From assembly GCF_024701975.1 (NCBI RefSeq), contig NZ_JANLNM010000012.1:62001-126000 (forward strand): a DNA stretch of 64,000 bases. The letters run 5' to 3'. The notes under the pieces were generated by a model. It was not told the origin of the DNA and made no database searches. It saw only the letters and a program-made list of their open reading frames with translations. The stretch comes from Variovorax sp. ZS18.2.2. Its GTDB lineage: Bacteria > Pseudomonadota > Gammaproteobacteria > Burkholderiales > Burkholderiaceae_C. Numbering within the stretch: position 1 is the first letter of the stretch; each line of letters begins with the position of its first letter. Shown piece after piece: positions 48,084-55,803 of this stretch. The position numbers and the translations under genes were made by a program.

Positions 48084-48272
48084 CTAGTAGGTGAACTGCA
48101 CCGAGTACTTCCATTCGCCGCCTTGCTCTTGGCTGACGGAGTACGTCGCGGAGCGCCAAATGGACCCGCGCTCACGAAAATGGTCGGCGAGCGCGTAAAG
48201 GCTTGAATAGATTTCCTCGGTCGGGCTAACAGGCTCCGGCTGCCCGTCAGGCGACGTGATGATGATGGTCAT
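48084..48272 (-). CDS. Cassette 5: small hypothetical protein, inverted relative to its sites
   Basis: 62 residues (MTIIITSPDGQPEPVSPTEE onwards), ending QEQGGEWKYSVQFTY. The frame extends upstream to 48464, but that part reads through site 6 and has no sense. GGAGCG lies just before the ATG. It runs opposite to the flanking right-pointing sites. Confidence 0.6.
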   Translation of the reverse strand: MTIIITSPDGQPEPVSPTEEIYSSLYALADHFRERGSIWRSATYSVSQEQGGEWKYSVQFTY

Positions 48273-48450
48273 CCGCTCCTGCGAGCCATCCTGCTCCCGG
48301 TCGGCGACAAGGCTGGCCGATCCACCATTCCGGGGTCGCAGCAATAAGGGCATTCGCCACCGCCATGTCGAGCGGAGCTTGTCTTTCGAGCCAATCGTCC
48401 ATCTATGATTCCAACGAGCCGTGTCGGTCAAGAAGGTAGCATGCCACCGG

Positions 48451-48477
48451 CGGCAGTCGGCCACAACCAGCCGTTCG
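48451..48477 (+). repeat. Cassette site 6a
   Basis: CGGCAGTCGGCCACAACCAG then CCGTTCG; core 48458-48463. Followed within ten bases by site 6b. Confidence 0.8.
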
Positions 48478-48483
48478 CCGCGG

Positions 48484-48512
48484 TGGGCAGAATTCGGCCT
48501 GAAGCCGACTTA
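48484..48512 (+). repeat. Cassette site 6b (tandem)
   Basis: TGGGCAGAATTCGGCCTGAA then GCCGACTTA; core variant CGGCCT 48495-48500. No room for a gene between 6a and 6b. Confidence 0.65.
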
Positions 48513-48527
48513 TGCGACCCCGCATAT

Positions 48528-48881
48528 ATGAAACTGCAAAAATCAATGCGAGTTCTGGCTGGGACTGCGATTGTTCTCGCGATCACGGCACCGGTGGGTT
48601 TCATGACCAGTTGCGCCATCACCGTTTCCCGGTACGGAGATGCGTTCGAGCAAACACAAGACCACGAAGCAATGCAAGCGGTAGTAGCTCGCTTCGGTCC
48701 ACCATCTGTCCATGAGACCGAAGCCAGGTCCTTCCTTGTTTATGCAGCGCAGCCCTGCAGGACGCCATGTGTCACCCGCCTGTGGTGGGAGCATCCTGTG
48801 CCCGTAGGTATTGAAGCCTGGTCTGTCGAGTTCGACGCTGACGGTAAGGTCAGCCGCAAAGCACATTGGGTATCGCCTTGA
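48528..48881 (+). CDS. Cassette 6: small exported lipoprotein candidate
   Basis: 117 residues. The N-terminus MKLQKSMRVLAGTAIVLAIT leads to a lipobox-like MTSC (Cys about residue 29). The mature part has AMQAVVARFGPPSVHETEARSFLVYAAQPCRTPC. The start at 48528 lies just after site 6b; the longer frame crosses both sites. No family recognised. Confidence 0.7.
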   Translation: MKLQKSMRVLAGTAIVLAITAPVGFMTSCAITVSRYGDAFEQTQDHEAMQAVVARFGPPSVHETEARSFLVYAAQPCRTPCVTRLWWEHPVPVGIEAWSVEFDADGKVSRKAHWVSP

Positions 48882-48890
48882 GCTTTTTAG

Positions 48891-48952
48891 GCTGCGCGGG
48901 CCCCTCGTAACGGCAGAGCGACCGGCTACAGTCGGCCAAGACCGGTCTTTCG
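48891..48952 (+). repeat. Cassette site 7
   Basis: Left arm with CGCGGGCCCC, then ACCGGCTACAGTCGGCCAAG and ACCGGTCTTTCG; core 48933-48938. ACCGG and CCGGT around the core form an additional dyad. Confidence 0.88.
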
Positions 48953-49012
48953 TGATGCTTGTTCGATCGGGAAAAATGTCGCGACCTCCCTCAGATATTG
49001 CTAACACCTGAA

Positions 49013-49516
49013 ATGCGACAGCCTGTTTATCTTCGGCCACCTCAATCGTCCGACGAGCACGATTTCCTTGCCTCGGTTAAGAAGAGTGGCGCCCTTCACA
49101 GCCCTTGGACCTTGCCGCCATCCACACCTGAACATTTTCGAGCGTACTTAGAAAGAATGTCTACGCATGAAAACGCAGCATTTCTTGTTTTCCGGCATGC
49201 AGACGATTGCCTCGTCGGCGTCTTCAACATCACCAATATCGTCAGGGGCGCGTTCCAAAGCGGCTACCTCGGCTACTACGTTTTCGCCGGTCACGAGAGA
49301 CAAGGCCTGATGCGGAAGGGGTTAGAAGCGGTAGTTCGATTTGCTTTTCAAAACCTCAAGTTGCATCGGTTGGAGGCCAACATCCAGCCGACCAACGCCG
49401 CCTCAATCGCGCTTGTGAAAGCCTGCGGCTTTCTGCAGGAAGGGTACTCACCTCGCTACTTGAAAATCAACGGGCGTTGGTGCGATCACGAGCGATGGGC
49501 GATCCTGGCGCCATAG
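49013..49516 (+). CDS. Cassette 7: GNAT acetyltransferase (RimJ/RimL type)
   Basis: 167-residue N-acetyltransferase. VYLRPPQSSDEHDFLASV is the family opening; the acetyl-CoA loop is in YYVFAGHERQGLMRKGLEAVVRFAF (Q/R-x-x-G-x-G/A region) and the C-terminal NIQPTNAASIALVKACGFLQEGY is diagnostic. Substrate unknown. Among cassette genes it is one of the few with an evident enzymatic fold. Confidence 0.85.
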   Translation: MRQPVYLRPPQSSDEHDFLASVKKSGALHSPWTLPPSTPEHFRAYLERMSTHENAAFLVFRHADDCLVGVFNITNIVRGAFQSGYLGYYVFAGHERQGLMRKGLEAVVRFAFQNLKLHRLEANIQPTNAASIALVKACGFLQEGYSPRYLKINGRWCDHERWAILAP

Positions 49517-49538
49517 AACTTCAGCTGGCAGTGCTTCG

Positions 49539-49570
49539 ACGCCAGTCGGCCAAAAGCGGCCCTTTCCTTC
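49539..49570 (+). repeat. Cassette site 8
   Basis: ACGCCAGTCGGCCAAAAGCG then GCCCTTTCCTTC; core 49547-49552. Confidence 0.75.
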
Positions 49571-49580
49571 AGGTCATGCC

Positions 49581-50018
49581 ATGAATAGATTCAAAGAATT
49601 CGAACAGCAGTTATTGCGACTCGACCCTGCCGCCACGGACTTTGTGCTGCGTGTTGACCAACTCGTGGAGGCGGTGCCCGAGTCCGACAGAAATGAAGGC
49701 TTGATTGAGCCGATCTTCGCGTTCTTTGAGGCGCACCCCCTCGACGATATGGGCGCGCCGGGAACTCTTGTACATCTGACAGAGGGGTTCTATCCAAGTT
49801 ACACGGAGCGCCTGCTCGACTCCTTGCGAACACAGCCCTCTTACAACGCCATCTTGATGATGAATCGGATTCTCAATGGTCAGCTTTCGGATCAAGAGCG
49901 ATCCAAGTACATGTCGGCACTGGTCGAAACTGCGAAAACGCCAGACCTTCCGAAGACCCTACGGGACTTGGCTCACCGGTTTTTGGAACGCCGCCGCACG
50001 TTGGATGCCGAAGGCTGA
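49581..50018 (+). CDS. Cassette 8: hypothetical protein, immunity-like
   Basis: 145 residues, acidic and helical, no signal. Characteristic segment DDMGAPGTLVHLTEGFYPSYTERLLDSLRTQPSYNAILMMNRILN, which by eye resembles small immunity proteins but is not matched to a named family. ATG lies 29 bases after the site core. Confidence 0.7.
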   Translation: MNRFKEFEQQLLRLDPAATDFVLRVDQLVEAVPESDRNEGLIEPIFAFFEAHPLDDMGAPGTLVHLTEGFYPSYTERLLDSLRTQPSYNAILMMNRILNGQLSDQERSKYMSALVETAKTPDLPKTLRDLAHRFLERRRTLDAEG

Positions 50019-50084
50019 GCTTCGCATTGCATGGCTCTCGCTCAGCCCGGTAGGCGCGAACGGCCGCTTTGGAGCGCTGGCTCA

Positions 50085-50149
50085 GACCGCTTCGGGCCCC
50101 TTCGCGAAGGCAGAGCCACCGGCTACAGTCGGCCAGGACCGGTCGTTCG
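50085..50149 (+). repeat. Cassette site 9, full-length example with both arms
   Basis: Left arm GACCGCTTCGGGCC (50085-50098); its reverse complement matches the right arm GGCCAGGACCGGTC (50131-50144) at 11 of 14 positions. Between them lies the small hairpin CCTTCGCGAAGG and ACCGGCTACAGTC. Core 50130-50135. The clearest copy of the attC-like fold. Confidence 0.9.
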
Positions 50150-50210
50150 AGGTCGACGCGAAAATTATCTTGGATAAGCCTCCGGGTGGAGGTAATGGGG
50201 AGAAAACAGA

Positions 50211-50588
50211 TTGAAAATTTCACGAACGCAGCTTGTACTCAATGTGTTGTTGGCCCTACTGATCTGTTGGTCGGTAGTGTCATTGACACGCATGACACAT
50301 TCGTTCCCGGCAAACATGCTCATGGGATTTCTGCCCTCCGCTTCGTGGGCGCTTTGGTGCCGGTCGCCTGAGAACCGCACCTTGGGGGGCATTGCAGTAG
50401 TGCTCAATGGCTTGCTTGGCATCGCGGGACTATTCACGATAGTGGCATTTTTCCTCGGCGCAATGGCTCGTTCCTCTGCTTTTGAGCAGGGTGCGTTTTT
50501 TGTGTTCGGCATCTTTCTCCTTGCCGTCGGGGTATTCAATACGCGAGCGGCGTGGAAGGCATTCCCACCGAAGGCCAGGGCGAGCTAG
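50211..50588 (+). CDS. Cassette 9: small membrane protein
   Basis: 125 residues, start TTG 50211 with the RBS GGTGGAGGTAATGGGGAG. About four membrane segments (LVLNVLLALLICWSVVSL, ANMLMGFLPSASWALW, IAVVLNGLLGIAGLFTIVAF and GAFFVFGIFLLAVGVF) and a basic tail. Unknown family. Confidence 0.7.
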   Translation: MKISRTQLVLNVLLALLICWSVVSLTRMTHSFPANMLMGFLPSASWALWCRSPENRTLGGIAVVLNGLLGIAGLFTIVAFFLGAMARSSAFEQGAFFVFGIFLLAVGVFNTRAAWKAFPPKARAS

Positions 50589-50636
50589 TCGTACTCGCTA
50601 CCGTTTGCTTGGAGCGCTTTTCGACGTTGTAGCGAC

Positions 50637-50665
50637 AGACTACAGTCGGCCACAAGCGGACCTAG
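50637..50665 (+). repeat. Cassette site 10
   Basis: AGACTACAGTCGGCCACAAG then CGGACCTAG; core 50647-50652. Upstream GCTTGGAGCGCTTTTCGACG may be the left arm. Confidence 0.85.
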
Positions 50666-50710
50666 GCGCAGCGGCACTTCGCTGGTCCAAATTCGGAGAA
50701 CAATTACCCC

Positions 50711-51106
50711 ATGGACGACGCATCTCTACGCGCAGACGAAGAAGGGTTTCACTCTGCCTATAGGGTATTTCTTGACGCGTTGAGGATGCTCGGTTCGACG
50801 GCGGCAGAGCAGTGCGAATCCATGGGCGACTTCAACGTCGCATGGGAATTGAAAGACGATACGAAGGCGGGAAAGTATTTTGTCGGTCGAGGCTACCTGA
50901 ACGCCGAACAAGAAGCTTGGCTTTGCGCCTTGGCAGGGGCGCTTGACGCTGTTCCTGCGCAGGTACTTCAGGCCGGGAGTGGCCGGGAGAACAATTTGGC
51001 TGCGATGAGTCATCCATCTTGGATTCCGCTTCGCGTCATGGCGTCTCACGCCTTGGAGGCGTTGTCACCATTCACCACTGAAAATTCCAAGTTCCTCGGA
51101 CTCTAG
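50711..51106 (+). CDS. Cassette 10: hypothetical protein
   Basis: 131 residues, acidic and helical (MDDASLRADEEGFHSAYRVF onwards; YFVGRGYLNAEQEAWLCALAGALDAVP in the middle). No signal, no membrane segment, no family recognised. Confidence 0.7.
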   Translation: MDDASLRADEEGFHSAYRVFLDALRMLGSTAAEQCESMGDFNVAWELKDDTKAGKYFVGRGYLNAEQEAWLCALAGALDAVPAQVLQAGSGRENNLAAMSHPSWIPLRVMASHALEALSPFTTENSKFLGL

Positions 51107-51119
51107 GGCCAGGAGTGCC

Positions 51120-51179
51120 CCGCAATGGGCCGACGTCCTGCGGGCACCACCGGCTACAGTCGTCAATCCCAGACATTTC
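51120..51179 (+). repeat. Cassette site 11
   Basis: Left arm near CGCAATGGGCCGACGTCC, core region CCGGCTACAGTCGTCAATCC then CAGACATTT. The CGGCCA box is mutated to CGTCAA (51161-51166), the only near-consensus copy with a damaged box. Confidence 0.75.
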
Positions 51180-51207
51180 TGCCAGCGGCCCGCTGAGCAG
51201 TAGACCT

Positions 51208-51666
51208 ATGACTAACGAAGCAAAGTCCAGCGGACAGAAGATTCGGGCCATTCGCCCCGTCACGGCGGTGTTGATTGGCGCGGCGGTCGGCAACGCCTTG
51301 AGCTACGTCGTCCTCTTCATCTTTGGGCTAGTTTTTCTGTGGGTGCTTGTCGCCCACGGTGTGCCCGGGAATGAATCCTATGCCCGCGCGTATGAGTCCA
51401 CTTCGTATCTTCTATTCGCCCACGTTGTCGGATTTCTATGCCTCTTGCCCGGCGGCCTATGGGCGGCAAAGCTAAGCGAAAGCTCGCACATTCGAAACGC
51501 CGTCGTTGCTGGGGCGCTGGTGGCAGCGTTTGTGCTGCTCGGCAATCTTGTGCCGTATTCCCTGCCCATCCCGCTTTGGTCCAGAGTGGCGTCCGTCGTG
51601 CTGCCTGTGCCAGCATTCATCCTTGGTGCGATGCTGCAACGACGCTCTGAAGCGCGTGTGCACTGA
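51208..51666 (+). CDS. Cassette 11: membrane protein
   Basis: 152 residues with four membrane helices (VTAVLIGAAVGNALSYVVLF, YLLFAHVVGFLCLLPGGLW, AVVAGALVAAFVLLGNLVPY and VASVVLPVPAFILGAMLQRR). ATG 51208 chosen because the upstream part of the frame reads through the site. No family recognised. Confidence 0.7.
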   Translation: MTNEAKSSGQKIRAIRPVTAVLIGAAVGNALSYVVLFIFGLVFLWVLVAHGVPGNESYARAYESTSYLLFAHVVGFLCLLPGGLWAAKLSESSHIRNAVVAGALVAAFVLLGNLVPYSLPIPLWSRVASVVLPVPAFILGAMLQRRSEARVH

Positions 51667-51669
51667 CTC

Positions 51670-51697
51670 GGGCAACAATCGGCCAACTTCGGACATC
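51670..51697 (+). repeat. Cassette site 12
   Basis: GGGCAACAATCGGCCAACTT then CGGACATC; core 51680-51685. Confidence 0.8.
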
Positions 51698-51723
51698 CAA
51701 CCCCACCCTCTGATTCACCAGCG

Positions 51724-52158
51724 ATGAGTCAAATCTGTGCCTTCGCGAACGTCCGCATTTCGCTCCCTGCGGGTTGGTTCGACATCAGCGACGACCTGCT
51801 CGAAGGAACCCCTCCTACCCTGGCAAAGCAGGACGGTGTCGGGGCGCTTCAGTTCTCCGTGGCGAGGTACCGCTCCGGCGCCCATCCGGAAATCAGCCCC
51901 GAGAACCTCGACGCGCTACTCGAAGAGTTCGCCGAAACTCGAATGTTGGGAGCCGCCGCAGGCATCGAGCGAGGCAAGTCGACAAGCCACTACGTCGGCG
52001 CGACCTTCTCGCACGGCGGAGACCTGCTTCGTGCCTGGTATTCGACCAATGGCTCGGACGTGGCCCTTGTTACCTATGTGGCGGAGGCCGGAAGCCGCAA
52101 TGCTGCGGTCGAACTTGCGGAGGCCGGTGTCATCGTCAGGTCTATCGACTTTGACTGA
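51724..52158 (+). CDS. Cassette 12: DcrB/DUF1795-like protein
   Basis: 144 residues; NVRISLPAGWFDISDD near the N-terminus and a later VALVTYVAEAGSRNAAVELAEAGVIVRSI resemble the DcrB/DUF1795 fold seen in T6SS-associated and immunity proteins. No signal peptide. Function unknown. Confidence 0.65.
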   Translation: MSQICAFANVRISLPAGWFDISDDLLEGTPPTLAKQDGVGALQFSVARYRSGAHPEISPENLDALLEEFAETRMLGAAAGIERGKSTSHYVGATFSHGGDLLRAWYSTNGSDVALVTYVAEAGSRNAAVELAEAGVIVRSIDFD

Positions 52159-52171
52159 TGGTGCCGTCCCA

Positions 52172-52201
52172 CCGGCAGAATGCGGCCAGGAACAGACATT
52201 C
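52172..52201 (+). repeat. Cassette site 13
   Basis: CCGGCAGAATGCGGCCAGGA then ACAGACATTC; core 52183-52188. Belongs to the GGCAGAATkCGGCC subgroup, like sites 2, 6b, 14, 21 and 29. Confidence 0.8.
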
Positions 52202-52215
52202 AGGCAAGGCTTCCC

Positions 52216-52572
52216 ATGTCATCAGCACTCGCCTTCGACGACCACATTTGTTGGGGAACCAGCACCGCGATTCACGACATCCTCGCGAGGGCGGCTTCGA
52301 TTGCGTCTGAGCGCTATGGGGCTAGCAATCCGGCGGCGAAGTTACTTGCACGAGAGCTAGCAGAGTATTGGGGAGGCAAGGTCGTCACGTTGAGTGAAGC
52401 CAATCTGTCTGCCGATCAGCTTTTTGAAGTTCTCACCGCAGCGCGCAATCAAGCTCTTGCGAGTGGTGAATTCACTGAGCTGGGCCAGAGGTGGCTCGCT
52501 GAAGCAATGGCGACGTTCTGCAAGGAAGTGGAAGCGGCTACCAAGATATCAGGACGAACTGGGCCTCAGTAA
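52216..52572 (+). CDS. Cassette 13: hypothetical protein
   Basis: 118 residues, helical (SSALAFDDHICWGTSTAIHD onwards; later ADQLFEVLTAARNQALASGEFTEL). No family recognised. The start lies 28 bases after the site core. Confidence 0.65.
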   Translation: MSSALAFDDHICWGTSTAIHDILARAASIASERYGASNPAAKLLARELAEYWGGKVVTLSEANLSADQLFEVLTAARNQALASGEFTELGQRWLAEAMATFCKEVEAATKISGRTGPQ

Positions 52573-52617
52573 TCCGGTGCCGTATGGCTCCGGACGCACT
52601 TTTTGCCTTCGCAACCA

Positions 52618-52648
52618 TGGCAAGATTCGGCCATGACCGGACATTCGG
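52618..52648 (+). repeat. Cassette site 14
   Basis: TGGCAAGATTCGGCCATGAC then CGGACATTCGG; core 52628-52633. Confidence 0.8.
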
Positions 52649-52686
52649 TACCGTGCTCGAGCTCAAGAAATAGATACTTCTCCACG

Positions 52687-53262
52687 ATGAAAAATGAGCC
52701 ACGTCAGGAAGGGGTCGACCCTTTTGGTGAGGACGATCCGAATAGTTCGACGCCTTGGTTGATCGCTGGTCACCCCGATGATGATTGCTCCGCGGTGAGG
52801 CAAATTGCTGACGGTTCAATGCCGATCTTGAGTGCGTTCTATGACCAAGATGTAGGCGAATGGTGCTTTATGACAGACGAGGAGGTTTTGCCCGAGGATC
52901 GTGTGGAAGCAAGGCTTGGGCATATCGTGAAAGGGGATCCAAGCCTCCTTGGACTCGCCGATCTTCCACCGGGCTGGCTTGCAAGGCGTGATAGCAAGCG
53001 AAGCCGCTGGATCTACGAGTCGATTCCAGAGACGATCGCCACGTATGCGCCCGCGCGTACGCTCTCCAGCAAGGATTCGGCAAGTAACCGACCGATTGCA
53101 CTTCGCCTTCTTGCCGCCGCCATTTTCTCCTTGGCAATTGGCTTTGTTTTCTTCCAGTTGGGTTACTCCGGGAGAACGGCCATCGTTCTTGCTACCGGAG
53201 TGTTTCTTGCGGTCGGCTTTGTTCTCGTGGTGTCCGTTACAAAGTTCGACGAAGGGCCGTGA
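52687..53262 (+). CDS. Cassette 14: two-part protein with C-terminal membrane hairpin
   Basis: 191 residues. The N-terminal soluble domain has AVRQIADGSMPILSAFYDQDVGEWCFMTDE and SLLGLADLPPGWLARRDSKRSRW, a pattern also found in stand-alone immunity-like proteins. It is followed by two membrane helices (LRLLAAAIFSLAIGFVFFQL and AIVLATGVFLAVGFVLVVSV). A soluble immunity-like domain fused to a membrane anchor is unusual. Confidence 0.7.
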   Translation: MKNEPRQEGVDPFGEDDPNSSTPWLIAGHPDDDCSAVRQIADGSMPILSAFYDQDVGEWCFMTDEEVLPEDRVEARLGHIVKGDPSLLGLADLPPGWLARRDSKRSRWIYESIPETIATYAPARTLSSKDSASNRPIALRLLAAAIFSLAIGFVFFQLGYSGRTAIVLATGVFLAVGFVLVVSVTKFDEGP

Positions 53263-53270
53263 CCCACGAG

Positions 53271-53298
53271 CTGCGGCATCCGGCCAGTAGCGGTCGAC
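53271..53298 (+). repeat. Cassette site 15 (diverged)
   Basis: CTGCGGCATCCGGCCAGTAG then CGGTCGAC; core 53281-53286. Confidence 0.65.
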
Positions 53299-53334
53299 CA
53301 ACTAGGTCGTGAAATTGCATTCCGGAAGGACGCC

Positions 53335-53691
53335 ATGAGCATTGGTTTGATTGTCGAACGCCAACCTAGAGAATCCACGATAGGTGTTGACGAATGGTTG
53401 GCCCTGCTCGCCAAAGATTCGGAGCTCAGGCACCGCCATCAACCCTACTGGGCGACCAATCCTTTGACTGGGCACCAGATCAAGATCAACGTCGGAGAAG
53501 CCGACGCCGAGTTCCTTCGGCACGAGCAGTGGGAGCCGTTCCTGCGTTTCCAGCGAGGAAAACTTGTGACCGAGTACTCCGATGAGTTGGCGAATCCTGC
53601 CGATTTGCGGCGACGAAAGATCGTTGAGATAGCAGCCAACCTTGGCGCGCGCATTTGTACGGACGTCGACGACGAACCGTTGGATTGGTAA
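53335..53691 (+). CDS. Cassette 15: hypothetical protein
   Basis: 118 residues. Segments YWATNPLTGHQIKINVGEADAEFL and EQWEPFLRFQRGKLVTEYSDELANP. Soluble; no family recognised. ATG is preceded by GGAAGGACGCC. Confidence 0.7.
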   Translation: MSIGLIVERQPRESTIGVDEWLALLAKDSELRHRHQPYWATNPLTGHQIKINVGEADAEFLRHEQWEPFLRFQRGKLVTEYSDELANPADLRRRKIVEIAANLGARICTDVDDEPLDW

Positions 53692-53695
53692 CAGG

Positions 53696-53724
53696 TGCCG
53701 CGCTCGGCCACTAGCTGTCATTCG
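53696..53724 (+). repeat. Cassette site 16 (diverged)
   Basis: TGCCGCGCTCGGCCACTAGC then TGTCATTCG; core 53705-53710. Confidence 0.65.
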
Positions 53725-53777
53725 CGAGACCGTCTGTTGGACCTCCGGAAAATCGATAGGCACAAGAATTAATCGCC

Positions 53778-54254
53778 ATGAACGTCAGCGAATTTATTTC
53801 CCACATCAAGTGCTCAGGTGCGCCAACTGACCCTGGCATCATCGATGACTTAGAGTTTGAGATTGACGGTGGACTGCCCAGCGAATACCGGCAATTCTTG
53901 AACCGGTGCAACGGAGGCTACGTGAACGGCAGCTTAGGGTTCGAATCAGGAGGTAAGGCTGGAACCGTGACCATACATGCCGTTGGCGGTGGCGAGCACG
54001 GCTTGTGGCTGACGAATCGCCGCGAAGACTTTTGGGGGCGCATTCCCGAGCAACTGCGATGGATCATGAGCGACCCATTCGGCAACGGATTCTTGCTTGG
54101 GGTAAACGGCGACGCCCGAGGAAGGATTTATTTCTGGTTCATGGAGGAGGAGCTAGGCCAAGCACCGGATGCGCCCCTTTCCAATCGGACGGACATTCAA
54201 TTGATCGCCAACTCCTTCGACGACCTGTTGGTTGGCCTTCGGCATAGAGCCTGA
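53778..54254 (+). CDS. Cassette 16: SMI1/KNR4 (SUKH-1) family protein
   Basis: 158 residues with the SUKH signature IDDLEFEIDGGLPSEYRQFLNRCNGGYVNG and later WLTNRREDFWGRIPEQLRWIMSDPFGNGFLLGVNGDARGRIYFWF. SUKH proteins are established immunity proteins against diverse nuclease toxins in polymorphic toxin systems and are frequent in polyimmunity loci. No toxin gene is adjacent. Confidence 0.88.
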   Translation: MNVSEFISHIKCSGAPTDPGIIDDLEFEIDGGLPSEYRQFLNRCNGGYVNGSLGFESGGKAGTVTIHAVGGGEHGLWLTNRREDFWGRIPEQLRWIMSDPFGNGFLLGVNGDARGRIYFWFMEEELGQAPDAPLSNRTDIQLIANSFDDLLVGLRHRA

Positions 54255-54275
54255 GTGCAGGACTTGCAACAGCCG

Positions 54276-54336
54276 AACAGCCGGTCTGAGGGGCCAGTTT
54301 CTCTCCGACTACAGTCGGCCAATAGCCGACTTTCAC
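54276..54336 (+). repeat. Cassette site 17
   Basis: Left arm with CCGGTCTGAGGGGCC, then CGACTACAGTCGGCCAATAG and CCGACTTTCAC; core 54316-54321. Last clear right-pointing site before the array reverses. Confidence 0.85.
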
Positions 54337-54376
54337 AGGTTCGGTCTCCGTTGGAAATAGAAAAAGGAAAAGGCCC

Positions 54377-55009
54377 GTGGAAGCAGAAGCGATCGTTGCG
54401 GATTGGAAGCGCCGACTGGTTGCCATGGCAGAAAACCCCCCTTACGTTTTCAGTCGAACGCCTCAAAACCTGATTGAAGAGTATCAGTCGAACGAGATAG
54501 ATTTCATCGGATTCACTGAAGCCGAAATCTTGAAAGCTGAGTTGCTTCTGCGGGGGAGATTTCCTGCTGTTTTTCGCGAATATCTTCTCCAGATGGGGCG
54601 CTCGCCCGGACGTTTGTTCAGAGGCAGCGAGCTGGCTAATTTGGTGGAGCTTGAAGAGTTTCGTGTCAGCGCCGAAGAATTGATAAGAGAAACTGACACA
54701 TCTCTAGCCCTGCCTCCAAGTGCAGCGGTCTTCTTGTTTCATCAAGGCTACTGCTTTACTTATGTTCTAGCAGACGGCAGCTTTGATAGCTCACCGATGC
54801 AGTGGATCGAGCAGGATCGTGAGCCAACCTCGGTGGCAGCCACGTTTGCAGATATGGTGAGCGCTGAACTGCAACTGATGGAAGAGAACGATCTGAGCTC
54901 GCATAAGTCTGGGGGCTATTGGCTCACCGTCTATCCTGGGGGCGCGACACACGAACATCGTCCTGCGCGGGCGAGCGGCGTACGACCATTGGACATGGTT
55001 CCTCGCTGA
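54377..55009 (+). CDS. Cassette 17: SUKH-like (SMI1/KNR4) protein
   Basis: 210 residues, GTG start 54377 behind AAAAAGGAAAAGG. The central part IDFIGFTEAEILKAELLLRGRFPAVFREYLLQMG and LPPSAAVFLFHQGYCFTYVLADGSFDSSPMQWIEQ fits a SUKH fold with an N-terminal helical extension. The last 25 residues are Arg/Pro-rich and may be out of family. Likely immunity-type. Confidence 0.75.
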   Translation: MEAEAIVADWKRRLVAMAENPPYVFSRTPQNLIEEYQSNEIDFIGFTEAEILKAELLLRGRFPAVFREYLLQMGRSPGRLFRGSELANLVELEEFRVSAEELIRETDTSLALPPSAAVFLFHQGYCFTYVLADGSFDSSPMQWIEQDREPTSVAATFADMVSAELQLMEENDLSSHKSGGYWLTVYPGGATHEHRPARASGVRPLDMVPR

Positions 55010-55214
55010 CAAGCTAGCTCGTCGGCATCGACGTCAGGCCCGGCGTGAAACGCGTTTCGTAGGCCTTGTTCAGCCTCCCAACTGATCAAACGCTCGACCT
55101 CAGCTGTCGAACGACTCCGTCGTGATCGGAAGGGGGCGCCTGTCTGTGCTCCACTGGTGACTGCATTCGGGCCGCAGAGCAATTGACCCCTAAGCGTCTG
55201 CTCTCGGCGAGGCT

Positions 55215-55270
55215 GACCGACTCCTTCGGGCCCACTGCAGTCTCTCGCCTTGCTCCAGAGCAGTCATTCG
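55215..55270 (+). repeat. Cassette site 18, variant at the array turning point
   Basis: GACCGACTCCTTCGGGCCCA (left arm) then CTGCAGTCTCTCGCCTTGCT and CCAGAGCAGTCATTCG (right arm). No CGGCCA box. The same variant recurs at 60,165-60,201. Orientation is ambiguous because the site is nearly palindromic. It lies 3' of the gene ending at 55281. Confidence 0.65.
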
Positions 55271-55280
55271 CCGCTGGCAT

Positions 55281-55772
55281 CTACGGACGCCGTCCACGTG
55301 CGCCTGCGGCCTCCGAGAACACATTCCAATAGGCAGCAAGGTAGGGGTTCTTTTGAGAGAGCTGCTCAATCCGCTCCACGACGCTCTGGTCCAATCTGAC
55401 CCTATCCCAAAAAAGCGCGGCTCGAATTCGCGCGTCTTCAAACACGCCCTTCTTGGCGGAGCGGTTGAAGCCACAGAAAAAGTAGATCCTGTCTAGCGCT
55501 GCACCAACAACGTTGTCGTCCACGTCCGAAAGGGCGTCGATCAGCACTTCGCTCTCGTCGACCTTAGATGGATGAAGGATGCTGACCAGGCATCCGCGCC
55601 AGCTAGCTGGCTTCGTCTTTGCAGAGCGGAACAACACTGCGCGGTCTTCTGCGTTCAGCCTGGAGAGAAGCTCTTCACCGTCTTCATAGGCGTACTCACC
55701 CCAGTCCATTGAGTCCGGATCGGACTTCGTCAAAAGAGCATCGAGCTCGACACCTGCGTTGGACTGCTGCAT
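55281..55772 (-). CDS. Cassette 18: hypothetical protein
   Basis: 163 residues (MQQSNAGVELDALLTKSDPD onwards), helical, with HPSKVDESEVLIDALSDVDDNVVGAALDRIYFFCGF in the middle, reminiscent of HEAT-like immunity proteins but not assigned. The frame extends to 55880 over the upstream gene, so I take ATG 55772. No site separates it from the gene at 55804, so both seem to share one cassette. Confidence 0.7.
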   Translation of the reverse strand: MQQSNAGVELDALLTKSDPDSMDWGEYAYEDGEELLSRLNAEDRAVLFRSAKTKPASWRGCLVSILHPSKVDESEVLIDALSDVDDNVVGAALDRIYFFCGFNRSAKKGVFEDARIRAALFWDRVRLDQSVVERIEQLSQKNPYLAAYWNVFSEAAGARGRRP

Positions 55773-55803
55773 TGGAATGTCTGGTGCTGGCCAGGAGCTG
55801 CGG

